From Bacteroidales bacterium M6 (GTDB taxonomy: Bacteria; Bacteroidota; Bacteroidia; Bacteroidales; Muribaculaceae): 8,247 nucleotides of DNA. The notes under the pieces were generated by a model, which ran no database searches, was not told the DNA's origin, and saw only the letters and a list, made by a program, of their open reading frames with translations. The stretch is taken from assembly GCA_001689485.1 (NCBI GenBank), contig LUJQ01000063.1:39645-47891 (forward strand), written 5' to 3'. Numbering within the stretch: the first letter of the stretch is position 1; every line of letters begins with the position of its first letter. Below are positions 1 to 5,930 of this stretch, piece by piece. Position numbers and translations under genes: made by a program.

Positions 1-16
1 GCGTAATAATTTTCAT
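1..16 (-). CDS. Possible start of a further gene, cut by the left edge
   Basis: An ATG on the minus strand at 16-14 lies 7 nt after the stop of the secreted-protein gene and reads M-K-I-I-T before the window ends. The opening resembles the M-K-I-K start of the gene just upstream, so this could be a second small secreted protein in tandem. Only five codons are visible, so coding status and function cannot be judged. A chance ATG is equally possible. Confidence 0.2.
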
Positions 17-23
17 GACTTAC

Positions 24-437
24 TTATGGTAATTCTTTATAATTCTCTTCTATCTCGATTGCCACTTCCCATTTATCGTCATCGTCAAAAACATTTTGGG
101 TCAGAATCACATTGTTGTCACCATCCCATTTCGTGAATGACCCTAATGTAGACCCGATGTTAGGACGCTTGTATTTATTGTTATCAGAATCTTTAAAAAA
201 CACATCTTTCAAAGTGAATTCCTTTGCGACAGCGAGATTTTCATCCAATATCCGGAAAGTAGCACTGTTGCCATTTACAACATAGTAGCATGGCATAGCA
301 TTGCCCGACTTGTCAATAGCCACCCCAGTACACGGGGAAGCAACCTCTGATATTTCAACAACAACTTTCGGGTCAAGGGCTGCATGAGCGGCAATTCCCG
401 ACAACATCCCGGCAAAAAGCAATAACTTGATTTTCAT
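24..437 (-). CDS. Small secreted protein of unknown function
   Basis: This encodes 137 residues. Residues 1-19 form a clear signal peptide: two lysines, a hydrophobic core (LLLFAGMLSGIA) and an A-H-A cleavage site, leaving a mature protein of about 118 residues that starts A-L-D-P. There is no lipobox cysteine at the cleavage site, so it is probably periplasmic or exported rather than a lipoprotein. Two cysteines, C36 and C50, each follow a proline and could form a disulfide. The rest alternates short hydrophobic strands with acidic turns, suggesting a small beta-rich fold. The stretch 'LTQNVFDDDDKWEVAIEIE' near the C terminus reminds me of beta modules in larger Bacteroidales secreted proteins, but that is recall, not a search. 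No catalytic motif or secretion-sorting domain is visible. The gene lies 100 bp after trkH with its own possible promoter, so it may be a separate unit. It is real with good confidence, but its function is unknown. Confidence 0.8.
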   Translation of the reverse strand: MKIKLLLFAGMLSGIAAHAALDPKVVVEISEVASPCTGVAIDKSGNAMPCYYVVNGNSATFRILDENLAVAKEFTLKDVFFKDSDNNKYKRPNIGSTLGSFTKWDGDNNVILTQNVFDDDDKWEVAIEIEENYKELP

Positions 438-474
438 AAATCTGAATATAACTTAGTCCAAATAAAAGAATATC

Positions 475-482
475 CAAAGTTA
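475..482 (-). promoter_or_regulatory. Possible promoter -7 element of the secreted-protein gene
   Basis: The minus strand reads TAACTTTG here, a full match to the Bacteroidota -7 consensus TAnnTTTG, and lies 37 nt before the ATG at 437. No TTTG is found at the expected -33 position, where a G-rich run (502-508) sits instead, so the promoter is only half supported. Confidence 0.35.
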
Positions 483-537
483 TGAAAACGCACTGAATTT
501 ACCCCCCCGACTGTTAATTTTAATTAAACATCAAATA

Positions 538-2004
538 TTACTTATGCCAGAATCCGGGCACGAAAAGAACCAGGACGGTGAATATTTCCAAACGCCCTAT
601 CAGCATGAGCAATGAAAGAATCCATTTCCCTATAGAGGGGATAAGCTCGTAAGACCCCCCGTAGCCTGTAACACCTGCACCAAGCCCTGTGTTGCTCACA
701 CACGAGAAGGCCGAGAAGAAACTGTCAATCAACGGCACCCCGGTGACAGTGAGCAACGTGCCACCTGCCACAATAACCATGACATACAGGCACAGGAAAG
801 CCAGCACCTTGTTGATAAGCTCAGGGGTCATAGCCGAACCGTTGATGTTGACCGAAAGAATGCGGTTGGGATAAATGCAACGGTAAAGCTCGTTACGCGA
901 ATTTTTCCACAAAAACAGGGCACGGTCGATTTTGGCACCACCCGATGTGGAACCGGCACAGGAGCCGAAAAACATCATGATAAACTCCAACGCAAGGATA
1001 AACACTCCCCAGCTTTCGAAATTGCTCACAGTGTAGCCTGTGGAGGTCATTGTCGAAACGATTTGAAACAGGGGGTCGATTGTGTAAGCCTCTACGGTGT
1101 CTGGAACCTTATGGTTAAAGGCCAATGCCAGGTCGAAAAGCAGGAACATTAACAATATCACCACTAGATAGGCCCTGAATGTCTGATTGCGCCACACATC
1201 GGCAAACCGGCCTGATGAAGCCTTGAATATCAATGCGAAATTCACACCGCCGATAAACATAAACAACGTCGACACTATTTTTACATACAACGAATCCCAT
1301 GCCCCGATTGACTCCTGACGGGTGGAGAACCCACCTGTCGACATGGTGGAGAACGCATGGCATATGCTGTCGAACATCCCCATCGGGCCTATCCAGTAAA
1401 GCAGAATCAGCGCGATGGTGAGCAACGCGTAAACCAGCCACAACCGCTTGGCAGTGGAGCTGACACGCGGACGCAGTTTCTCATGTGTGATACCTGTCAC
1501 TTCGGCATTGAACATCTGCATCCCGCCTGCGGAATTAAGCATAGGCACAACGGCCAGGGTAAAAAGGATTATACCCATACCCCCTATCCATTGCATCAGC
1601 GACCGCCATATATGGATTGCATGTGAAAGCCCGTCGATTTCCTGCATAACCGATGCCCCGGTGGTAGTAAACCCCGACATAGCCTCGAAAAAAGCATCGG
1701 AAAGGGTCAGCGGCGTGCGGCAGATCAGAAACGGAATCATGCCGAACACCGAAAAAAACACCCACACCGACGCCGTGAGCAGGAATCCTTCCCGTTTTCC
1801 CATGTCTCGACGCCCCGGACGCACCCCGAATGTCATCAATGCACCGACAGAGGCCGTAACGAGTATCGACACTACGAACGCCATCGTGTCGCCGTCGCCG
1901 TAAACAAGCGATGTCACCAACGGCACAGCCATGAAAGCCGCCTCGATAATGACAAGCAGCCCCATAACCCTCAGCAGCATACCGAAATTAATGCCCGACC
2001 TCAT
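538..2004 (-). CDS. trkH: Trk-type potassium uptake protein, membrane subunit
   Basis: This 488-residue protein is the ion-conducting subunit of the Trk K+ uptake system in the inner membrane and works with the cytoplasmic TrkA ring. It shows the four pore repeats of the TrkH/Ktr/HKT superfamily, each with a filter glycine: TTTGAS (113-118), STGGFS (222-227), TSTGYT (320-325) and SNTGLG (437-442). The loop 'FFGSCAGSTSGGAKIDR' (about 345-361), after the third pore loop, matches the family's GSTxGGxK signature; this region forms the gating loop in characterised TrkH. The C terminus 'IGRLEIFTVLVLFVPGFW' is the normal TrkH ending, with the conserved arginine at 471, so the protein is complete. 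Length is usual for the family. The gene starts 21 nt after the trkA stop, consistent with co-transcription and a 1:1 functional partnership. No strong terminator follows it; only an AT-only palindrome at 514-527 is seen. I saw no frameshift or missing filter residue. Confidence 0.95.
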   Translation of the reverse strand: MRSGINFGMLLRVMGLLVIIEAAFMAVPLVTSLVYGDGDTMAFVVSILVTASVGALMTFGVRPGRRDMGKREGFLLTASVWVFFSVFGMIPFLICRTPLTLSDAFFEAMSGFTTTGASVMQEIDGLSHAIHIWRSLMQWIGGMGIILFTLAVVPMLNSAGGMQMFNAEVTGITHEKLRPRVSSTAKRLWLVYALLTIALILLYWIGPMGMFDSICHAFSTMSTGGFSTRQESIGAWDSLYVKIVSTLFMFIGGVNFALIFKASSGRFADVWRNQTFRAYLVVILLMFLLFDLALAFNHKVPDTVEAYTIDPLFQIVSTMTSTGYTVSNFESWGVFILALEFIMMFFGSCAGSTSGGAKIDRALFLWKNSRNELYRCIYPNRILSVNINGSAMTPELINKVLAFLCLYVMVIVAGGTLLTVTGVPLIDSFFSAFSCVSNTGLGAGVTGYGGSYELIPSIGKWILSLLMLIGRLEIFTVLVLFVPGFWHK

Positions 2005-2025
2005 CTGCGCTTGGTTTTCACTGTT

Positions 2026-3366
2026 TCAGACAAAAAGCTTTTCTACTTTGTGAATCGAACCCGACAGGCAGAACACAACAACGTGGTCGCCAGGCTCGAT
2101 GCGGGTGCGCCCGTCAACAAGCATACCTTTCCCCTTGCGTATAAGTCCGGCAATCGTAAGGTCATGGCTGAGTTTCAAATCCATAACCGGCGCCTTTGTG
2201 ATTTTCGAGCCGGGTTTTGCCTCAAGCTCGGCGACCTCGGCATCGGCCAGCGCCATGAATTTGGCCGAACTTTCGTCGGCATCAAGCATGAGCTGGAATA
2301 TCTTGCTTGAGGCAAGAAGCTTTTTATTGATTACCGTACCGATGTTAAGCCCTTCGGCTTCAGAGATAAACTGAATGTTTTCGACCTCGGCTATAGTTTT
2401 GTTGACCATAAATTCCTTAGCTGTGAGACATGCCAGGATATTGGTTTCTGAAAAATCCGTAAGCGCCACGAAGGCATCCATTGCCGAGATGTTTTCCTCG
2501 GTGAGCACATCGTTGTTTCGTGCATCGCCATGAATAATGCTCACATTGCAGCCGGAACATTTATGCGGCAACCGGCGGCACACCTCTATATTGTCATCGA
2601 TAATCGTGAGATCATAGTCAGCCGACGCCATATGTGCCAGCCTCACTGCAATGCGGCTTCCTCCCATAATCATCACTTTCTTGATTTTATATTGACGTTT
2701 GCCGCAAATGGTGCGTATCTCGTCGATATACTCGCGGGTAGTGGTGAAATACAATATATCACCCTCGCGGATTTCATCATCACCGCGTGGGATGATTGTT
2801 TCATGACGGCGTTTGATGGCCGAAACATGGTAATTATGCTGTTCGAATGTAATGTCGCGCAGTTTTCGTCCTATCAGCGAGGCGTTCTCCCTGAGCTTGA
2901 CCCCCACTACTATAAGCTCACCCTGGTGCAACTCGAACCAGTTTCTGACCCACGGCCGCTTCAATGCGGTGCATATTTCCTGTGCGGCAAGCACTTCGGG
3001 ATATATCAGGTGGTCAACACCAAGCCCGGCAAACATTTCACGGTTTTCACCGGCCAGGAATTCGTAATTGTCGATACGCGCCACCGTGCGCCGTGCGCCG
3101 AGTTTTTTGGCAATCTCACAAGAAACCAGGTTGGTATTCTCAAACGGCGTGACCGCTATAAACAGGTCACAACTGTCGACACCGGCGTCCCGCAGGTCGC
3201 GCAACGACGTAGGCGCACCGTTTTTGGTCATAAGGTTATAATTGGCGTCAAGACGCGCCAGCCTCTCGGAATCGCGATCCATCAGGATAATATCCTGTTC
3301 CTCCCTTGATAGAAGTTTGGCCAGGTGTGAACCCACCTCGCCTGCCCCGGCTATTACGATTTTCAT
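2026..3366 (-). CDS. trkA: Trk potassium uptake regulatory subunit, NAD-binding
   Basis: This 446-residue protein is the cytoplasmic RCK-type regulator that binds nucleotide and gates TrkH. It has the full tandem layout of long TrkA proteins: Rossmann domain 1 (about 1-140, with GAGEVG at 7-12 and an acidic strand end at D30), RCK-C domain 1 (about 145-222), Rossmann domain 2 (about 229-345) and RCK-C domain 2 (about 365-446, ending KVEKLFV). The second nucleotide loop reads GGSRIA (235-240), so it lacks the second and third glycines of GxGxxG; this site may bind poorly or differently, as an inference. I chose the ATG at 3366-3364 because it starts directly with MKIVIAGAGEVG, the natural beginning of the fold. 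An in-frame ATG at 3432 would add 22 residues that overlap dxs and have no domain match. The start sits in the second copy of a 20-bp tandem duplication and overlaps the stop of a seven-codon frame, suggesting translational coupling. trkH follows after 21 nt. Confidence 0.94.
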   Translation of the reverse strand: MKIVIAGAGEVGSHLAKLLSREEQDIILMDRDSERLARLDANYNLMTKNGAPTSLRDLRDAGVDSCDLFIAVTPFENTNLVSCEIAKKLGARRTVARIDNYEFLAGENREMFAGLGVDHLIYPEVLAAQEICTALKRPWVRNWFELHQGELIVVGVKLRENASLIGRKLRDITFEQHNYHVSAIKRRHETIIPRGDDEIREGDILYFTTTREYIDEIRTICGKRQYKIKKVMIMGGSRIAVRLAHMASADYDLTIIDDNIEVCRRLPHKCSGCNVSIIHGDARNNDVLTEENISAMDAFVALTDFSETNILACLTAKEFMVNKTIAEVENIQFISEAEGLNIGTVINKKLLASSKIFQLMLDADESSAKFMALADAEVAELEAKPGSKITKAPVMDLKLSHDLTIAGLIRKGKGMLVDGRTRIEPGDHVVVFCLSGSIHKVEKLFV

Positions 3367-3392
3367 GACACGATTACGATTTTCATGACACG
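3353..3392. repeat. Perfect 20-bp tandem duplication at the dxs-trkA junction
   Basis: The plus-strand unit attacgattttcatgacacg occurs twice with no gap, at 3353-3372 and 3373-3392. Bases on either side do not continue the match, so there are exactly two copies. Each copy holds CAT/TCA, which on the minus strand is the ATGA overlap of a start codon and a TGA stop. The copy at 3373-3392 carries the dxs stop. The copy at 3353-3372 carries the trkA start. The simplest history is a recent slippage duplication of an ancestral single dxs/trkA ATGA overlap. Because 20 is not a multiple of three, the two starts are in different frames. Confidence 0.97.
3363..3386 (-). CDS. Seven-codon coupling mini-ORF between dxs and trkA
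   Basis: Starting at the ATG 3386-3384, which overlaps the dxs TGA (3385-3383), the minus strand reads M-K-I-V-I-V-S and then TGA at 3365-3363, which in turn overlaps the trkA ATG (3366-3364). It is too short to have its own function and is best read as a by-product of the 20-bp duplication: it repeats the first five codons of trkA and then runs into the copied stop. If ribosomes reinitiate at the dxs stop, they could translate this peptide and reinitiate again at trkA. That it is translated is inference only. Confidence 0.45.
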   Translation of the reverse strand: MKIVIVS

Positions 3393-5413
3393 GAAACTGA
3401 ATGTTGTTCGGATTGGCACACGGAGCCGCCACCCTTTGCCAGCCGGGTTATAACAGCGGCAATTGACTGCGCATCCATGCCACACAAAGCCCGCAACTGT
3501 GCAACAGTGCCTTGGGCCACAAACCGATCCGGAACGCCGATTCGTTCTACAACCTGTGTGTATCCATGCCCCGACATCCATTCAATCACTGCCGAACCAA
3601 GTCCGCCGATGATTGTTCCATCCTCTACAGTCAACACCGGGCATCCTTTTGCAGCAATCTCCTTAAGCAAGGCTTCGTCGATAGGCTTTATGAATGTCAT
3701 GTCATAATGGGCAGCTGAAATACCGGCGGCTTCAGTCTCCTTCAGGGCTTTTTCCACTTCCGAGGCAATAGGGCCGGTTGAAATCACCGCCACATCTTTA
3801 CCGTCGCGCAACCGCTCGCCGCGACCTATTTCCAAAGCAACAGGTTCATTGCGCCATTCGGTGTTTTCACCCGCCCCACGCGGATAACGTATGGCAAACG
3901 GCCCGCAATCAGCCGACTGCGCCGTGAAAAGAAGGTTTCGCAACATCATTTCATTACGGGGCGACGCGATTGTCATCCCCGGGATGGTGCGCAGATATGC
4001 GATGTCGAACACCCCGTGATGCGTAACGCCGTCCTCACCTACCAGGCCGGCACGGTCGATACAGAAAGTTACAGGCAGGCGCATTATGGCCACATCGTGT
4101 ATAATCTGGTCATATGACCGTTGCAGGAACGATGAATAGATTGCAACAAACGGTTTCAGACCCTCTTTTGCAAGGCCGCCTGCAAAAGTCACAGCATGCC
4201 CTTCCGAAATCCCGACATCGAACACCCGTGAAGGATGCGCACTTTTCAGTATGCTCATCGAAGTGCCTGAAAGCATCCCTGCGGTGATGCCCACAACATT
4301 CGGATTCTTGTCGGCAAGCTCGACCAATGTCGACCCCGCCACTTCCTGAAATTTGGGAGGCGCCGGCAATCCCGGGTTACTGCATTGCAATTCGCCCGTT
4401 CGCGGATTGAATTTACCGGGGGCATGCCATGTCGAGGGATCTTTCTCGGCAGGCCCGAACCCTTTCCCTTTCTGGGTCTTTATGTGCAGGATTCGCGGGC
4501 CTTTCATATCCTTTATGTCGTTAAGCACTTTCACTATCGCGCCTACGTCATGTCCGTCGATAGGCCCGAAGTAGCGGATATTCAGTCCCTCGAATATGTT
4601 CTGTTCATGTGAGATAAACGATTTCAGGCTGTTGTTAAGCCGCATAATCGCCCCTTTGCGCCTGTCGGACACAAGGTTCAGTTTCCGCAACACCCGGTAA
4701 ACGGAATAACGCATGTCGTTATAGCCTTTCGACGTTGTTATACGCGCCAGGTAGCTGTGCAGCGACCCCACATTTGGGTCGATCGACATATTGTTGTCGT
4801 TGAGGATTATAAGCAGGTTGTTAGGGGTGTTTGCAGCGTTGTTTATCCCCTCGAATGCCAACCCGCCGCTTATTGATGCGTCGCCGATTACGGCAACCAC
4901 ATTCCGACGGGGCTCTTCCGCATTCAATTCCGTGGCCACAGCCATCCCCAATGCTGCCGAAATCGAGTTTGAAGCATGACCGGCCATAAAGGAGTCATAT
5001 TCGCTCTCGTCCGGATTGGGGAAACCGCTAAGACCTCCCATTTTCCGATTGGAATGAAAACGGTCGCGACGCCCGGTCAGCAATTTGTGACCGTAGGCTT
5101 GATGCCCCACATCCCACACAATCCTGTCATAAGGGGTGCTGAACACATAGTGCAGTGCCACGGTCAACTCGACAGCTCCCATCGAAGAGGCAAAATGACC
5201 CGGATTTCCCGATAGCGAGTCGATCAGGAAATCGCGTATATCCGCACATACCGCAGGCAACGCCTCCAACGGCAGCTTACGCAAATCGGCAGGAGACTCT
5301 ATGGCTGCAAGCAACTCACCGCGTTTACGCTCCTCCCCAGATGAGTGGGGCACACCGCACGCACCGGCAAAACCACATCCCTGATTATTTCTTGAATCCT
5401 TTGTTTCCGTCAT
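3383..5413 (-). CDS. dxs: 1-deoxy-D-xylulose-5-phosphate synthase
   Basis: Dxs is a cytoplasmic thiamine-diphosphate enzyme that condenses pyruvate and glyceraldehyde 3-phosphate, with loss of CO2, to DXP, the first step of the MEP isoprenoid pathway. Visible landmarks are GHF (72-74), DVGHQAYGHK (101-110), the ThDP/Mg motif from GDAS (177-180, metal-binding D178) to N191, the transketolase pyrimidine-domain glutamate E404 in 'GISEGHAVTF', and 'DRAGLVGEDGVTHHGVFD' (453-470). The C-terminal transketolase domain ends near 660. All expected active-site blocks are present. At 676 residues it is longer than the usual 620-640: about 32 residues lie before the normal start of the fold (LLAAIESPADLR), and there is a short Ser-rich tail (QSEQHSVSVS). 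No later ATG exists before M78, which is inside the fold, so the ATG at 5413 is the most likely start; a GTG at residue 21 is the alternative. The 5' end overlaps the upstream membrane-protein gene by 29 nt and the TGA overlaps a downstream ATG, so translation along the operon looks coupled. Confidence 0.96.
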   Translation of the reverse strand: MTETKDSRNNQGCGFAGACGVPHSSGEERKRGELLAAIESPADLRKLPLEALPAVCADIRDFLIDSLSGNPGHFASSMGAVELTVALHYVFSTPYDRIVWDVGHQAYGHKLLTGRRDRFHSNRKMGGLSGFPNPDESEYDSFMAGHASNSISAALGMAVATELNAEEPRRNVVAVIGDASISGGLAFEGINNAANTPNNLLIILNDNNMSIDPNVGSLHSYLARITTSKGYNDMRYSVYRVLRKLNLVSDRRKGAIMRLNNSLKSFISHEQNIFEGLNIRYFGPIDGHDVGAIVKVLNDIKDMKGPRILHIKTQKGKGFGPAEKDPSTWHAPGKFNPRTGELQCSNPGLPAPPKFQEVAGSTLVELADKNPNVVGITAGMLSGTSMSILKSAHPSRVFDVGISEGHAVTFAGGLAKEGLKPFVAIYSSFLQRSYDQIIHDVAIMRLPVTFCIDRAGLVGEDGVTHHGVFDIAYLRTIPGMTIASPRNEMMLRNLLFTAQSADCGPFAIRYPRGAGENTEWRNEPVALEIGRGERLRDGKDVAVISTGPIASEVEKALKETEAAGISAAHYDMTFIKPIDEALLKEIAAKGCPVLTVEDGTIIGGLGSAVIEWMSGHGYTQVVERIGVPDRFVAQGTVAQLRALCGMDAQSIAAVITRLAKGGGSVCQSEQHSVSVS

Positions 5414-5591
5414 TTCTAACGTATTTCTTGTAAAGGGGAACGAATACTATAAAACCCGATGCCACCAAGGGGAAAAGGGAAAGAAGGGTGAGTTCTGTCC
5501 CCGATGCTACAAGCCGGGCAACAAACCACACGCACACGGCCACCCAAAGGGCGCCGACTATGATGAATCTGATTATGACCGACATCTTCAT
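5385..5591 (-). CDS. Small two-helix membrane protein upstream of dxs
   Basis: I do not recognise this family. It encodes 68 residues starting MKMSVIIRF, with one hydrophobic segment at about 5-26 (VIIRFIIVGALWVAVCVWFV) and a second at about 33-50 (LTLLSLFPLVASGFIVFVPL), followed by a strongly basic tail, YKKYVRNDGNKGFKK. The positive-inside rule suggests a hairpin with the C terminus in the cytoplasm. The start at 5591 is chosen because it gives a short cytoplasmic start before the first helix and fits the promoter 63 nt upstream; an ATG at 5585 is equally possible, and extending to 5690 would run the gene through the promoter. Its stop lies 29 nt inside dxs, so the two are probably co-transcribed and coupled. 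A role linked to membrane lipid metabolism or K+ transport would be a guess from position only. Confidence 0.65.
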   Translation of the reverse strand: MKMSVIIRFIIVGALWVAVCVWFVARLVASGTELTLLSLFPLVASGFIVFVPLYKKYVRNDGNKGFKK

Positions 5592-5653
5592 GACTACGGA
5601 GGTATTAAATTCGTCACCAAACACAACCGGTGTCCGGCAACCGTTCCAACTAA

Positions 5654-5685
5654 CAAAATTACAACAATTCGTGATAACCCCCAAA
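5654..5685 (-). promoter_or_regulatory. Bacteroidota-type promoter of the small membrane protein-dxs-trkA-trkH operon
   Basis: The minus strand shows TTTG at 5685-5682, then 20 bp, then TAATTTTG at 5661-5654. This matches the Bacteroides sigma-ABfr promoter pattern: a -33 TTTG and a -7 TAnnTTTG with roughly 19-21 bp between. Transcription would begin near 5647-5650, giving a leader of about 55-60 nt before the ATG at 5591. No other good match is seen between the upstream terminator and this gene, so it probably drives all four genes. No clear operator overlaps it. Confidence 0.65.
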
Positions 5686-5768
5686 TACAATGCCGCAACT
5701 CATATAAAAAAGAGGTTCTGTCATAATGGCTCATCTGGATTGTCGCTTGCGTGATTCTGCTTCGATAA

Positions 5769-5782
5769 TTGACCTCGGTCAA
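5769..5782. repeat. Short palindrome TTGACC-TC-GGTCAA
   Basis: This is a perfect 6-bp inverted repeat with a 2-bp centre, about 84 bp upstream of the dxs-operon -33 box. It is flanked by a further 7-bp inverted pair, GCTTGCG (5745-5751) and CGCAAGC (5800-5806). It could be a dimeric regulator site or part of a folded RNA, but both pairings are short enough to arise by chance in a 339-bp spacer. Confidence 0.3.
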
Positions 5783-5837
5783 CTCCCTCCGGCCTCACCC
5801 GCAAGCTCCTGCCATCTGAACCATCCTGACAAAACCC

Positions 5838-5852
5838 TCGCCATCCGGGCGA
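5838..5852 (-). terminator. Secondary small hairpin after the main tonB terminator
   Basis: The minus strand reads TCGCC-CGGAT-GGCGA, a 5-bp GC-rich stem with a 5-nt loop, followed by GGGTTTTG. It lies directly after the U-run of the main terminator and could act as a weak backup. The stem is short, so it may simply be incidental. Confidence 0.3.
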
Positions 5853-5857
5853 AAAGC

Positions 5858-5895
5858 AAGGCGGTGTGCCAAAATATTTTTTGACACACCGCCTT
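5858..5895 (-). terminator. Intrinsic terminator of the exbD-exbD-tonB operon
   Basis: The transcript from the minus strand can form a continuous 17-bp stem closed by a 4-nt AAUA loop: AAGGCGGTGTG pairs with CACACCGCCTT, followed by one U-G wobble and CAAAA pairing with UUUUG. The wobble pairs only in the minus-strand RNA; on the plus strand the same position is a C-A mismatch, which favours function in the tonB direction. It starts 35 nt after the tonB stop and is followed by GCUUUUC, a modest U-run. It separates the tonB operon from the dxs operon. Confidence 0.85.
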
Positions 5896-5930
5896 TTCTG
5901 TATTGGTTGTAATCCCTTTGGAAGGGCAGA

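Larger units (their letters stand above)
5592..5930. other. Gene-free region between the tonB and dxs operons
   Basis: This 339-bp stretch separates two minus-strand operons. From right to left it holds the tonB terminator (5858-5895), a small GC hairpin (5838-5852), an unexplained segment containing a 6-2-6 palindrome (5769-5782), and the promoter of the dxs operon (5654-5685), followed by a leader of about 55-60 nt. Reading frames across it (for example 5779-5970 and 5594-5782, both minus) run through the terminator or the promoter and have no recognisable protein character. I see no tRNA, riboswitch or insertion-sequence remnant. Confidence 0.7.

Noticed and set aside
77..100. D-D-D-D-K near the C terminus of the secreted protein, the sequence cut by enteropeptidase
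   Set aside because: It is an ordinary acidic turn in a bacterial exported protein. Nothing suggests a processing site with a biological role.
502..508. Run of seven C (seven G on the minus strand) upstream of the secreted-protein gene, considered as a phase-variable tract
   Set aside because: Seven is short for slipped-strand switching, and it lies outside any coding frame and away from clear promoter spacing. It could only be supported by length variation in reads.
514..527. AT-only palindrome after trkH, considered as a terminator
   Set aside because: The 6-bp stem contains only A-T pairs with a 2-nt centre and no useful U-run. It cannot form a stable terminator hairpin.
2530..3309. A 259-codon open frame on the plus strand, opposite trkA
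   Set aside because: It lies wholly antisense to a clear two-Rossmann TrkA protein, has no recognisable domain, and no promoter or start signal was seen. It is a by-product of the codon use of trkA.
3367..3432. A 22-residue N-terminal extension of TrkA from an ATG at 3432
   Set aside because: It overlaps dxs, shows no family match, and would put the Rossmann start 22 residues inside the protein. The ATG at 3366 fits the fold and the ATGA overlap.
5592..5690. Longer version of the small membrane protein starting at 5690
   Set aside because: It would place the start upstream of or within the promoter elements (5654-5685), and the added residues are not membrane-like. The ATG at 5591 gives a compact two-helix protein.
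5711..5728. The segment GGTTCTGTCATAATGG and its surroundings, considered as an insertion-sequence end
   Set aside because: I found no matching inverted end or target-site duplication nearby and no transposase remnant in the spacer.
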